A stretch of DNA of 55,568 bases from Chromatiaceae bacterium (GCA_013426805.1 JACDZG010000040.1:1-55568); one strand, 5' to 3'. Shown: positions 34,476 through 43,707, numbered from the stretch's first letter. Notes: generated by a model from the letters alone, not told the origin. Numbers and translations are program-made.

Positions 34476-34538
34476 AGTATCGACCATCACCACGCGTGTC
34501 GGCGCGGCCGGCCGCAACCGCACGACGGCGCGCCGCAA
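34476..34538 (-). promoter_or_regulatory. 21-bp-period promoter P6 (GH19 gene)
   Basis: On the minus strand TTGCGGCGCGCCGT (34538-34525) and a more degenerate TTGCGGCCGGCCGC (34517-34504) are 21 bp apart. GATACT lies at 34481-34476, 23 bp on. The leader to the ATG is about 61 nt. Confidence 0.6.
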
Positions 34539-34560
34539 TTTCGCCCGCCCGTGCCGGGCC

Positions 34561-36906
34561 TCAGTTCGCCCCGTCGTCGGGGTCCAGGCCGGCGTCCACC
34601 AGCCGCAGTAACGCCTCCTGATCGAAGGCCTGGGTCAGGCCGAGCACGAGCTCGGCAAAGGCCGCCGCCCGCGGCCCGCGACCGGCCTGAGCGTCGCACC
34701 AGTCGTCGATGCGGGTGATCAGGCCCAACTCCACCAGTCCGCGCAGTTGCGCCAGCTCCGCCGCCGGCGGCGGGCGCGGCAGAAAGCGCCGGAAACCGCG
34801 CAGCAGCGGACCGATCGCCGATGCGTCGGTCTGTGCGGCCTGGGCGAGCCGCGTGGCCCAGGCCTCCAGGGTGCTGTCGGCGTGCGCGGTGGCGAGGCGC
34901 TGCACCGCCTCGGCGAAGTCGCGAACGGCCGCGGGATCACGGCGGTCGAGCCGCCGCCAACGCGGGCGCATCACCCGGAGCAGGGTCAGCGTCAGGGCCG
35001 GCGTGGCGGTCGGCACCCAGACCTCGGCCGGGTGCGTCGGGCGTGCCGCCGGCGGCCCCGCGCCGGGCGCGGTCGCGGTCGCGGCGGACGCGTCGCCCCG
35101 CCGCGGCGGGGCCGGCCCGGTCGTCCGTGCCGCGACCGGCAGTTCCACCACGAAGCGGCTGCCGCGCCCGAGCCGGCTCTGGACCGCGAGGTGACCGCCC
35201 AGGGCCTCCATCACCTCGCGGCCGATCGCCAGTCCGAGCCCGAGCCCGCGCGCGGCCCCGGGCCGCGCGCTCGGCCAGGGCGGCGCCGTCACGACCGTCG
35301 GCGCGGGGTCGGGCGGCACCTGGAAGAACGGCTCGAACAGCCGTGCCCGCGCCGCCACCGGGATACCCGGCCCGGTATCGGCCACGACGATGCGCAGCAC
35401 CCCGTCGACCTCGGCGGCGCTCGCGCGCCACGACGCGGTGAGGCGGACCCGTCCCTGCGCGGTGAACTTGACCGCGTTCTCCAGCAGGTTCACCACCACC
35501 TGCGCGAGCCGGTCCGGGTCCAGCCGAACCTGCCCGGGCAGGCCCTCCACCAGCCGCAGGTCGAGCCGCAGCCCCTTGACGCGGGCCTGCTCACGCACCT
35601 GCCCGAGCACATGCCGCAAGAGCCCGTCGAGATCGCACCAGTGCGCCTGCACCCGCAGTCCGCCGCGGCCGAGCCGGGCCAGCTCCAGCAAGTCCTCGAC
35701 CCGTCGGCACAGGTCGCCCGCGGTGCGACGGATGTCCTCGATCTGCACGGCGGCGTGCCCACGACACTGGCCGGACAACGCGAGTGCCTCGGCATGCGCG
35801 AGCAGGGCATGCAGCGGCGTGCGCAGGTCGTGGCTCACCGCGGCCAGCACCCGGTCCTTGTCCCGGTTCGCCGCTTCCGCCGCAGCCCGCGCCGCCGCGT
35901 CGGCCTGCTCGGCCAGACGGCGCCGGTCGATGTCCACCAGAACCAGCGTGGCCCCGCGTGCCGGTTGGCGCGGATTGAGCGGATTCAGCTGCAGCTCGCA
36001 CCAGGGACCGGCGCCACCGGGCCTGGCCAGGCGGGCCTCCAGGTGCACCCGCTGCATCTGCGCCAGCGCGCCCAGCAGGTGCTGCCGGTCGGCGGGATCG
36101 GCCGCACCGATCAGGTCCGCCATCAGGCGGCCGCGCAGGTCGGCACGCCGCCGCCCCAGCAGCACACAGCCATGCGCATTGGCGTCGACCAGCCGCCCGC
36201 CGCCGTCGAGAACGACGATGCCGACGGCACTGCTGTGGTAAACCGAACGCTGGCGTTGCAGGACCTTCTGCAACTGCCCACGCAGGCGTTCGAGCGCGGC
36301 GACCCGCTCCGCCAGACGCACCGCCAGGTCCTCCAGCGAGCGCACCAGGCCGGACACGGCCAGCGCGGCGATCAGCGAATAAAAGCTGAAGCCGAACGCG
36401 GATTGGATCCACACCGCGGGCGTGCGCACGTAGCTCGCGTAGTCGAGCGGAAAGCTGAGCACGCCGGCCACCGCCGCGGCGCCGGTGCCCCCGATCAGCA
36501 CCGCCACCAACACCACGCTGGCCCAGCCCCAGGTCCGCGACACCAACAGCATCGACAGCAGGGTCAGCAGCACCAACAGGCCCTTGGAGTTCGCCACCGG
36601 TCCGAGGTTGACGATGCTGAGCCCGACGATAATCCACAGACAGCCGAGGAAGACCGACGCCCGCAGCCGATACGGCAGCCGACGGCGGCCCAGGTACAGG
36701 CCCCAGATCAGCGCGGCCGCCGCGTAGCGCAATGGCAGCGACCACTGGTCACCGAGCAGTTGGTCCTTGTAAAACGCGAGCCCCATGCTCACGCACAGGC
36801 CCAGTCCGGTCAGCAGCACAACCTGATCGAGCAGCTGCGCACGCAGGGGAGCGAGCCCCGCGCGACTGTGCGCTCTGTCGGCGCTGAGGGTAATGGGGTC
36901 AGACAT
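34561..36906 (-). CDS. Membrane sensor histidine kinase with PAS domain
   Basis: From the ATG at 36906 the protein is 781 residues. It has about five or six N-terminal membrane helices (up to about 215), a PAS-like domain (VYHSSAVGIVVLDGGG) and a HisKA domain with the phosphorylated His near 359 in AAVSHDLRTPLHALL. An HATPase domain follows (VVVNLLENAVKF, VADTGPGIP, LFEPFF, GLGLGLAIG), then Ala-rich helical regions. There is no receiver domain, so it must signal to a separate regulator. The response regulator at 14506-15459 on the other side of the locus is the natural candidate; this pairing is inferred. An in-frame upstream ATG at 37110 is less likely because that stretch is not protein-like. 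Confidence 0.85.
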   Translation of the reverse strand: MSDPITLSADRAHSRAGLAPLRAQLLDQVVLLTGLGLCVSMGLAFYKDQLLGDQWSLPLRYAAAALIWGLYLGRRRLPYRLRASVFLGCLWIIVGLSIVNLGPVANSKGLLVLLTLLSMLLVSRTWGWASVVLVAVLIGGTGAAAVAGVLSFPLDYASYVRTPAVWIQSAFGFSFYSLIAALAVSGLVRSLEDLAVRLAERVAALERLRGQLQKVLQRQRSVYHSSAVGIVVLDGGGRLVDANAHGCVLLGRRRADLRGRLMADLIGAADPADRQHLLGALAQMQRVHLEARLARPGGAGPWCELQLNPLNPRQPARGATLVLVDIDRRRLAEQADAAARAAAEAANRDKDRVLAAVSHDLRTPLHALLAHAEALALSGQCRGHAAVQIEDIRRTAGDLCRRVEDLLELARLGRGGLRVQAHWCDLDGLLRHVLGQVREQARVKGLRLDLRLVEGLPGQVRLDPDRLAQVVVNLLENAVKFTAQGRVRLTASWRASAAEVDGVLRIVVADTGPGIPVAARARLFEPFFQVPPDPAPTVVTAPPWPSARPGAARGLGLGLAIGREVMEALGGHLAVQSRLGRGSRFVVELPVAARTTGPAPPRRGDASAATATAPGAGPPAARPTHPAEVWVPTATPALTLTLLRVMRPRWRRLDRRDPAAVRDFAEAVQRLATAHADSTLEAWATRLAQAAQTDASAIGPLLRGFRRFLPRPPPAAELAQLRGLVELGLITRIDDWCDAQAGRGPRAAAFAELVLGLTQAFDQEALLRLVDAGLDPDDGAN

Positions 36907-37119
36907 GGGAACGAAGCCGCTGGCCGGGCCGACGTCCGCCCATGATGGGATAGAAGGGGTACGACGATCATCACGCGTAACAGCGCCCGAGGTCAGTCGC
37001 TCGATCGGCGTGACCCGCAAGACGGGCGACAAGACGCGCTGGACGGTAGGGGTTCCGACCGCGATCGCCCAAGGAGGATGGGCAGAGTGATCACTCTGCC
37101 CATCCGGCACCTATGGCAC

Positions 37120-37749
37120 CTATGGCAGATTGACGGCCCGCAACGCGGTGCGGATGATCTCCTCGGAAGTTCTGGCGCCGTCGTCGGCGGCGCGGCCCAT
37201 CCGGTTGGCATCCGCCGGTTTGTAGCCCAAGGCGATCAGGGCGCTCACGGCATCGGCCAGCGCACTCGGGGCGCTCCCCGGCACGGCAACCGCGCCGCCG
37301 CCGGGCGCGCCGGGCAGCGCGGCGGCAACCGTGAACCCGGCACCGATCCCATCCAGCCGATCCCGCATTTCGACCACCAGCCGCTGCGCGGTCTTGGTGC
37401 CGATGCCGGGGATGCGGGTCAGGGCGGTGATGTCCTCCTGTTCGACGCACCGGATGAAGCGGTCCGCATCCATGCCGGAGAGGATCGCCAGGCCGATCTT
37501 GGCCCCGACCCCCGACACCTTGAGCAGCGCCCGAAAGAGGTCGCGATCCCGTTCGCGCCCGAAGCCGTACAGGCAATGCGCGTCTTCCCGCACCGCCAGA
37601 TGCGTGACCAGGGTGACGGTCCCGCCCACCGGCGGCAGGTCGTAGAAGGTGGACATGGGGGCCTCGAGCTCGTAGCCGACACCGTTCACATCCAGCAGCA
37701 GATGCGGCGGGCGCTTGCCGATGATCTCCCCTTTGAGTCTGCCGATCAT
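37120..37749 (-). CDS. ruvA: Holliday junction branch-migration protein RuvA
   Basis: The 209-residue protein starts MIGRLKGE, the conserved RuvA opening, so 37749 is preferred to the ATG three codons earlier. It has the OB-fold, tandem HhH motifs ([38 protein letters not shown]) and the C-terminal domain III ([12 protein letters not shown]). RuvA binds Holliday junctions and loads RuvB. The usual downstream partner ruvB is not next to it: the sensor kinase gene follows 213 bp on. Confidence 0.95.
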   Translation of the reverse strand: MIGRLKGEIIGKRPPHLLLDVNGVGYELEAPMSTFYDLPPVGGTVTLVTHLAVREDAHCLYGFGRERDRDLFRALLKVSGVGAKIGLAILSGMDADRFIRCVEQEDITALTRIPGIGTKTAQRLVVEMRDRLDGIGAGFTVAAALPGAPGGGAVAVPGSAPSALADAVSALIALGYKPADANRMGRAADDGARTSEEIIRTALRAVNLP

Positions 37750-37860
37750 CGTTGCCATCCCATTCTGTTAATCATGAATCATTCGGTGAATTGCCGGGAG
37801 TCAAGATCCCGACTGCGCATGCCGGCAAGATCCGCAGGGGCAACTGTAGGGGCAACTGTA

Positions 37861-37882
37861 AGGGGCGAATGAATTCGCCCCT
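37861..37882. repeat. REP-like hairpin between ruvC and ruvA
   Basis: AGGGGCGAAT and its complement form a 10-bp stem around GA. It is preceded by two short GTAGGGGCAACT-type direct repeats and resembles the hairpin at 14429-14455. Confidence 0.5.
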
Positions 37883-37953
37883 ACACGCCGATAGATCGGT
37901 TACCGGGCCTGGGGCGGGCGGACTGATGAGCAAACCGGAGGTCGAGGCGTTAC

Positions 37954-38490
37954 TCAGGGCCGCCAATCCCGCCAGGACGCGGCGGCGCGTTTGCGCGCCG
38001 GGATGCCCATGGAATGGGCGTGACACAGGGCGATGGCCAGGGCATCGGCCTCGTCCTCGGTCGGCTCGTCCGGCAAGGTCAACAGAATACGCACCATGTG
38101 CTGGACCTGCGCCTTCTCGGCACCGCCGGTGCCGACCACCGCGAGCTTGACGGTCTTGGGACTGTACTCATGGACGGTCACCCCGCCCTTCAACCCGGCG
38201 CACAGGACAGCCCCGCGCGCCTGGCCGATCTTCAGTGCCGCCGTCGGATCGCGGGCGAAGATCAGTTGCTCCACCGCCATGTCATGCGGGTGATGCAGAG
38301 CCACGAGCTCAGCCACGCGATCGAAGATCAACCCCAGCCGGTCGGGCCAGGGATGCTCACCGACCCGGATGCAACCGCTGGCCACCCGCACGCTGCGCTG
38401 ACCATCGGTGTCGATCACCGCATAACCGGTGATGCGGGAGCCGGGGTCGATGCCCAGGATGCGGTGGCGCAGGGTACCCGCTTCAGTCAT
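37954..38490 (-). CDS. ruvC: Crossover junction endodeoxyribonuclease RuvC
   Basis: The 178-residue protein has the RuvC catalytic pattern: [15 protein letters not shown] with the first Asp, MAVEQLIF with the Glu, and [14 protein letters not shown] with the last acidic residues. It resolves Holliday junctions as a dimer with RuvAB. Its start overlaps the yebC stop by 8 bp, so the genes are coupled. ruvA follows after 204 bp containing a REP-like hairpin. Confidence 0.95.
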   Translation of the reverse strand: MTEAGTLRHRILGIDPGSRITGYAVIDTDGQRSVRVASGCIRVGEHPWPDRLGLIFDRVAELVALHHPHDMAVEQLIFARDPTAALKIGQARGAVLCAGLKGGVTVHEYSPKTVKLAVVGTGGAEKAQVQHMVRILLTLPDEPTEDEADALAIALCHAHSMGIPARKRAAASWRDWRP

Positions 38491-39235
38491 CAATCGCCGC
38501 CATGATCTCATCGGCGATATCGGCGTTATGATAGACCGCCTGCACGTCGTCCAACTCCTCCAGCGCATCGACCATCTTGAGCAGACGCACCGCGGTGTCC
38601 AGGTCCAGTTCGGCACTGGTCGAGGCATTGAAGGTCACCTCGCCGACCTCGGTGTCGAGCCCGGCCTTGGTCAGCGCATCCTTGACCGCACTGTACTCGT
38701 CCGGATCGGTGATGACGTCCAGTGAGGTGTCATCGTTGACCAGGACATCGAGCGCACCGGCCTCCAGAGCCGCCTCCATCACCTGATCCTCATCGGTGCC
38801 GGGCTGGAAGCTGATCACCCCCTGCTTGGTGAACAGATAGCCCACCGAGCCGTCGGTGCCCAGGTTACCGCCGTACTTGGTGAAGGCGTGACGCACCTCG
38901 CCGGCGGTGCGGTTGCGGTTGTCGGTCATGCAGTCGACCATCACCGCCACCCCGCCGGGTCCATAACCCTCGTAGCGCAGCTCCTCGTAGTCCTCGCCCT
39001 CGGTACCGCCGGTGCCGCGTTTGATGGCGCGTTCCACCGTGTCGCGCGGCATGTTGGCCTGGAACGCCTTGTCCACGGCCAGGCGCAGGCGCGGGTTGAA
39101 GGCCGGATCACCGCTGCCGCCGGCACGGGCCGCCACCGTCACCTCACGGATCAGCTTGGTCCAGACCTTGCCGCGGGTCTTATCCTGGGCGGCCTTGCGG
39201 TGTTTGATATTGGCCCATTTGCTGTGACCGGCCAT
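38483..39235 (-). CDS. yebC: YebC/PmpR family protein
   Basis: The 250-residue protein begins [21 protein letters not shown], diagnostic of YebC/PmpR. It also has the family pattern [22 protein letters not shown] split over its middle, and an acidic C-terminus. Members have been described as DNA-binding regulators and, more recently, as factors that help translation of proline-rich stretches; the role here is not determined. It starts the yebC-ruvC-ruvA cluster, a common gammaproteobacterial order. Confidence 0.95.
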   Translation of the reverse strand: MAGHSKWANIKHRKAAQDKTRGKVWTKLIREVTVAARAGGSGDPAFNPRLRLAVDKAFQANMPRDTVERAIKRGTGGTEGEDYEELRYEGYGPGGVAVMVDCMTDNRNRTAGEVRHAFTKYGGNLGTDGSVGYLFTKQGVISFQPGTDEDQVMEAALEAGALDVLVNDDTSLDVITDPDEYSAVKDALTKAGLDTEVGEVTFNASTSAELDLDTAVRLLKMVDALEELDDVQAVYHNADIADEIMAAIDD

Positions 39236-39417
39236 CGGTATGATCTCCTGCATGCTGACGCGACCGGCGCGCGCGGGCCGCAGTGGCCTCAAGGGTTGCG
39301 TTGCGCCGGTCGCGGATGGAAAAACCCTGTATTCTACCGGCAGCGCGTCACAGCGGTGTCGGGTTTGTGCAGGTCGCGCGCGTCCGGCGGATGGCCGACC
39401 ATCGGCGCGCACCCGGC

Positions 39418-39570
39418 TCAAGCCGCTTCGCGCAGGTGCATGTCCACATGGATATCGCCGTACGGACAACAGACGGTCCCGCTCACCGTGCGCTCCACCA
39501 ACCCCAAGTCCATCAAAGTTTTGACATTCCGGCCTGGGCACACCCCGTAGCGCCCGGCATGGAAAGCCAT
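39418..39570 (-). CDS. Small uncharacterised ORF upstream of yebC
   Basis: A 50-codon frame starts at the ATG at 39570 (AGAGGA 9 bp upstream). It reads [19 protein letters not shown], continues with a [19 protein letters not shown]-like end and then stops. Three Cys, including a Cys-Cys pair, could suit a metal site. Codon sense and a good ribosome site favour a real gene; I do not recognise a family. It is divergent from higB only 14 bp away, so the two may share a control region. Confidence 0.4.
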   Translation of the reverse strand: MAFHAGRYGVCPGRNVKTLMDLGLVERTVSGTVCCPYGDIHVDMHLREAA

Positions 39571-39584
39571 GCTATCATCCTCTC

Positions 39585-39878
39585 ATGATCGAGTCGTTCC
39601 ACGATCAAGCGACAGAAGACATCTTCAACGGCGTCAACTCCAAGATCGCCAGGAAGTGCTGCCCACAGCGGATTTGGGCCATCGCCGTGCGCAAGCTTGA
39701 TCAGCTCGATTCGGCGCAGTCGCTCGACGATCTCAAGGTTCCGCCCGGCAACCGGCTGGAAGCCCTGAGCGGAGATAGAGCCGGACAATACAGCATCCGG
39801 ATCAACAACCAGTATCGAATTTGCTTTGTCTGGGGCGACAGCGGTCCGAGCCGAGTAGAGGTTACGGATTATCATTAG
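39585..39878 (+). CDS. higB: HigB-type mRNA interferase toxin
   Basis: The 97-residue protein has the RelE/HigB layout: MIESFHDQATEDIFNG, a central ARKCCPQRIWAIAVRKLDQLD helix, KVPPGNRLEALSGDRAGQYSIRINNQYRICFVW, and a final EVTDYH. These are the usual HigB basic and aromatic positions for ribosome-dependent mRNA cleavage. higA follows after 11 bp, the inverted toxin-first order typical of higBA. Length is normal and no residue appears missing. Confidence 0.92.
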   Translation: MIESFHDQATEDIFNGVNSKIARKCCPQRIWAIAVRKLDQLDSAQSLDDLKVPPGNRLEALSGDRAGQYSIRINNQYRICFVWGDSGPSRVEVTDYH

Positions 39879-39889
39879 GGGTATGCAAG

Positions 39890-40207
39890 ATGGTCAGAAT
39901 TCCAACGCATCGCTCGCCTACCCATCCCGGCGAAATGCTGCGGGACGAGTTTCTGATGCCGATGAATATCAGTCAGCGGGATCTGGCAAGCGCAATCCAT
40001 GTACCCTATCGGCAGGTAAACGAGATCGTAAACGGGCGGCGCGGTATAACCCCAAGTATCGCACTGCGTTTGGCGAAATTCTTCGGCGTCTCGGCAGATT
40101 TCTGGCTAAGTCTTCAGGTTCGGTGGGACCTGTACCGCGCGCGACTGTCCGAGGCGGATGAGCTCGGGGCAATCATGGATTTTCATCATCTGCGAAAGAC
40201 GGCCTGA
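39890..40207 (+). CDS. higA: HigA antitoxin, XRE-type DNA-binding protein
   Basis: The 105-residue protein begins with the HigA motif THPGEMLRDEFLMPMNIS. It has an XRE helix-turn-helix (SQRDLASAIHVPYRQVNEIVNGRRG) and the family tail SIALRLAKFFGVSADFWLSLQ. It neutralises HigB and, in characterised systems, represses the operon through its HTH. It lies directly after higB. A decayed relative of the C-terminal half is at about 45420-45611. Confidence 0.93.
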   Translation: MVRIPTHRSPTHPGEMLRDEFLMPMNISQRDLASAIHVPYRQVNEIVNGRRGITPSIALRLAKFFGVSADFWLSLQVRWDLYRARLSEADELGAIMDFHHLRKTA

Positions 40208-40346
40208 TCCCCAGGACCGTCGGGCGGATACCCGAACGGCGCGATCCGCCGTTGCAGACACCGAAGCTGGCGCGATGAGCGCAGACTCATAAGCCTCCCC
40301 GTGGCGCGATGCCGATTCACGCCGATCTCACTAAACGCTTAAGCGA

Positions 40347-43300
40347 ATGATCCCTCAAGAGTCGCAGAACCTGCTTGAATCGGAAGAGGACGTTCGCGGC
40401 AAGGTACTGTTGCCGTATCTCCATGCGCTCGGGTTCGGCCCCGACCAAGTGCGGTTGGAAGCCGGATTTTCGATTCGCCTCGGAACGAACCTTCATCGGG
40501 TGGGTGGTTCATTCCCAGAGGATCGGGTCAAACGGGGCCGGGCAGACTGCGTTGTGAGGTCGGTTCTGGGTCGCAGCCTGTTCCTGGTCGAAGTGAAGGC
40601 CGATGGCCATGCCCTCTCGGACGATGACCGTGATCAGGGCATCAGCTACGCGCGATTACTCGAGGAGATCGCACCGTTCGTTATGCTGACGAACGGACGC
40701 GAGACCAAGGTCTTCGACACCATTACCAGGGAAGAGATCGGGACGGCGGATCGTCTCGCGCAAACCGAATTCTGGCGCAACGACTGCGTGTTGGCGTCAG
40801 GCGTCGACCTGCGCATTCGCTGTGAAGCGCTACGCCATTTTATCGGCTATTCTCCGGCCAACGTCCGTACCTTTTCGTCATTGCAGCAAAGGGCTCGAAT
40901 GCTTGGACTCCTGGGGAGCACGGCAGACCGTACCAAGAAATACATACCCGAGATCTATGTCCCGCGCCACCAAGCGCGCGAGGCCATAGACAGCTTCATG
41001 CTCCGCGGAGAGCCAGTCTTTGCACTGGTCGGCGAGGCGGGAGTCGGCAAGACCAACGAGATGTGCGCCCTTGCCGAGTATCTTGGCAACCGGCACTTGG
41101 CACTGTTCTTCTCGGCGAGCGGCATTACCACTACCTTGCAGCAAACGCTAGCCGACGATTTCAACTGGTTTTTCGCTGAGCACCGTGAGCTTGCGCAGAT
41201 CATCCGCAACCTGGAGTCGATCGTTTCCGGCACCGACGCGAAAGTCGTGATCCTGGTCGACGGTCTCGACGAGATCGAAGTGGATGGGTTTTCACGATCG
41301 CTCAGCGACTTTGCGCTGCGTCTCATCGGCACCAACGGCAAGATCAAGCTGATCGTATCCTGCAAATCTACCGATTGGAACCGTTTCGCCCGGTTCCGCG
41401 ACGAACCTTCCGGGCTCGCGAATGCGATGTGCCCGGATGCGGATCCGCGCAGCCCCGCGGATGACATGGCTCTTGCTGAGAAGACGAAGCCGACCTCCCT
41501 GAACCCACTATCCGCACCGGAGATCGAGACTTTCCTGGACCGGTATGTCGCGTTTTTCGCGCTGCCGGAACGACCGCAAGGCAAGCTCAAAGAGCACTGC
41601 CGTTCTCCATTCATGCTCCGCATCGCTTCCGAGGTTTACGGCGGCCGCACCGACAGCCTGCCCAACGATATTTCTGTCAGCGAATTGTGCGATGCCTGGT
41701 TGGAAAAGAAGCTGGCGCGGATGCCCGAGCGCACAAGGCCCGGTGCAAGAGCGGCTCTGCGGGAACTCGGCAAGGCGCTCGCTGAGCCGCCGCCGTTGGC
41801 AGGGGCGGACGTTGAGGAAGATCGCACCGGGGACAGTCTAGAGGAGTCCGCGCTTTGCCGGCGGTGTGGAGGCCCGATCACAGGACCGGTAGCGGACGAG
41901 CTTGTCTCTCAGGGGGTCTTGATCAGGATCGACCGCGTCAATGGGCCAACGCTGAAGTTCTACTTCTCCGAGGTGCGCAATTTCTTCGTTGCGAGAAAGG
42001 TGCTTGCGCTGCAAGATTGGCCCGCCGCCAAGCTTCGGGACCGACTGCCCGCGCTGCTGCGCGGTTACGTGACCTGCGAGGCCCTTTATTGGTACCTTCC
42101 GAATGCCCCCGCTGCGCATATCGAAGTCTGGATGTCGGATCTTGTCGGGCGTGTGCTCTTGTTCCTGTCAAGCTATGAGCGCATCCTTGAGAATCTTGGC
42201 AGCGGTATTAGACAGGGAGTGGAGCCCTATTCGAGCGGGCCGATAGGGATCGCCTATGAGATTGGCGTCGGAGGATTACGCAGATGGGGGTTATTTCCGT
42301 GCATCGGCAGCGCGAACCGGCTCGTGGAGATTGCGCGTGAACTTGCCGACGTCGGCGCCGATGGCGAGTGTGATGAACCGTATTGGAAGCTGGGTTGCCA
42401 CACGGTGCATTCCGGTGGAGAATCTATTTTCGCCGATCCGGCCAAGGATGCCGCCAAATACCTGAGAAAGGAATCGACAGAGGCGATCAGAAGGGGGCGT
42501 CTCGACGAATCGGGCTCGCTGCCTTTGCAAGAAGAGCGGGTCTGGGCACTCGTTTCCCGCTCCGAGTGTTGGCGGTTTCTCAAGTATCATGCGAGGGACA
42601 AGTGGACTGACAGCGGACGCCCCATGGTGGAGGGTTGTCTCGATCTCGGAGAAATCGCCAGACGGTTTCAGGTGTCTTTTGGCGTAGCCTGTTATCGAAG
42701 CCAACATGGCCGAGGATTTAACGAAGGTTCTGCTGTCTTCTCTATTGCGGAAGAGAATTGCGCCAGATCCTGGGCAGAAGCGCAAGTGGACGCTGGTCAG
42801 ACCTTTCCAGAGCCGCAACCGTGGGTGCGTGGACCCTGGGTCAGGGGCTTGTGGGCAGCCGTTTGTGCATGTCGCGGAATGAATGCGCGCGCGATAGTCC
42901 AACCTTGTGCTTCAACCGAGCTCTATCGAATCCTGAGAGACGACCCGACGGCCCTTCTGCGGGAGACAGTGGAAAATTCCTTGTCATGCCTGTTCTCGGA
43001 AGGCATTAATGCGTATCAATGCCTCATTGAGAGGAGCTTCTGGGGGCTCAGAGGATTGTTTTCGCTCTATTCTCGGTTGCCGGTGACTGTGGTCGCCATT
43101 GTTCGGGCAAAGTATGCGGAGCCTGATACTCATCGGTGGACAGTGAGCTATGGTTTTGTTCAGGCCGATGCTGCGGATTCGCTTGCCCAGATAGTCTTCG
43201 ATGACGATGAAAATGCGCAACAGGCGAGGCGCCTGCTATCAAGTGCGCCGTATACCTGCCGCACAAGTCTGCGGAATTTGCTGCACCCCGATACCGCGCC

Positions 43301-43427
43301 CGGATTCAGCGTGACGCGGTTCGAGCAGTCGGGGGGCGAATATGCGCCGGTGCGGGCTCTTGCGTACCACTTGATCGCGGGAGAGTTTGAGAAGATTGCG
43401 CTGTCTGCGCTGGACCCAGGCGTCTAG
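40347..43427 (+). CDS. STAND/NACHT-type NTPase with N-terminal HsdR-like nuclease domain
   Basis: The 1026-residue protein has an HsdR_N-like PD-(D/E)XK nuclease at about 15-140 (Asp67 in RADCVV, Glu82 and Lys84 in LVEVKADG). A P-loop NTPase follows: Walker A near 228-236 (GEAGVGKT) and a NACHT-style Walker B near 302-311 (ILVDGLDEIE). The large C-terminal part (about 500-1026) has no motif I recognise and could be the sensor. Nuclease-NTPase-sensor proteins of this size are typical of Avs/bNACHT antiphage immunity, where recognition of a phage product triggers DNA cleavage. Flanking toxin-antitoxin genes support a defence island. The trigger cannot be inferred. Confidence 0.78.
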   Translation: MIPQESQNLLESEEDVRGKVLLPYLHALGFGPDQVRLEAGFSIRLGTNLHRVGGSFPEDRVKRGRADCVVRSVLGRSLFLVEVKADGHALSDDDRDQGISYARLLEEIAPFVMLTNGRETKVFDTITREEIGTADRLAQTEFWRNDCVLASGVDLRIRCEALRHFIGYSPANVRTFSSLQQRARMLGLLGSTADRTKKYIPEIYVPRHQAREAIDSFMLRGEPVFALVGEAGVGKTNEMCALAEYLGNRHLALFFSASGITTTLQQTLADDFNWFFAEHRELAQIIRNLESIVSGTDAKVVILVDGLDEIEVDGFSRSLSDFALRLIGTNGKIKLIVSCKSTDWNRFARFRDEPSGLANAMCPDADPRSPADDMALAEKTKPTSLNPLSAPEIETFLDRYVAFFALPERPQGKLKEHCRSPFMLRIASEVYGGRTDSLPNDISVSELCDAWLEKKLARMPERTRPGARAALRELGKALAEPPPLAGADVEEDRTGDSLEESALCRRCGGPITGPVADELVSQGVLIRIDRVNGPTLKFYFSEVRNFFVARKVLALQDWPAAKLRDRLPALLRGYVTCEALYWYLPNAPAAHIEVWMSDLVGRVLLFLSSYERILENLGSGIRQGVEPYSSGPIGIAYEIGVGGLRRWGLFPCIGSANRLVEIARELADVGADGECDEPYWKLGCHTVHSGGESIFADPAKDAAKYLRKESTEAIRRGRLDESGSLPLQEERVWALVSRSECWRFLKYHARDKWTDSGRPMVEGCLDLGEIARRFQVSFGVACYRSQHGRGFNEGSAVFSIAEENCARSWAEAQVDAGQTFPEPQPWVRGPWVRGLWAAVCACRGMNARAIVQPCASTELYRILRDDPTALLRETVENSLSCLFSEGINAYQCLIERSFWGLRGLFSLYSRLPVTVVAIVRAKYAEPDTHRWTVSYGFVQADAADSLAQIVFDDDENAQQARRLLSSAPYTCRTSLRNLLHPDTAPGFSVTRFEQSGGEYAPVRALAYHLIAGEFEKIALSALDPGV

Positions 43428-43546
43428 AGCCAGGGTATCCGAGGCGAAGCAAATTCAGGTGGCCCCATGGTAACTTCCGCTGCGGCCGAGGTGCCGCTGT
43501 TGACGGCGGGTGTCGTGATCAAACAGATTCGCGAGACCTTCTTCTG

Positions 43547-43707
43547 GCTCCCACGCTCCAGCGCTCTTCGTTACACATATGTGTCTCCGACACATCGCAA
43601 GCTGTTGATTTCGCAACGTGACGATAATGTTGGGCAAGAGCGGCGGAGTCTGACAAAACAGATACTTAAGGACTTATGTGTAACGAAGAGCGCTCCAGCG
43701 TGGGAGC
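43547..43707. mobile_element. MITE-like element with perfect 33-bp inverted repeats
   Basis: 43547-43579 (GCTCCCACGCTCCAGCGCTC and onward) is the exact reverse complement of 43675-43707. The 95 bp inside is AT-richer than its surroundings and has no convincing gene. The arm ends overlap the common GCTCCCACGCTCC-type repeat. No transposase is seen. It lies just upstream of vapB. Confidence 0.65.
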
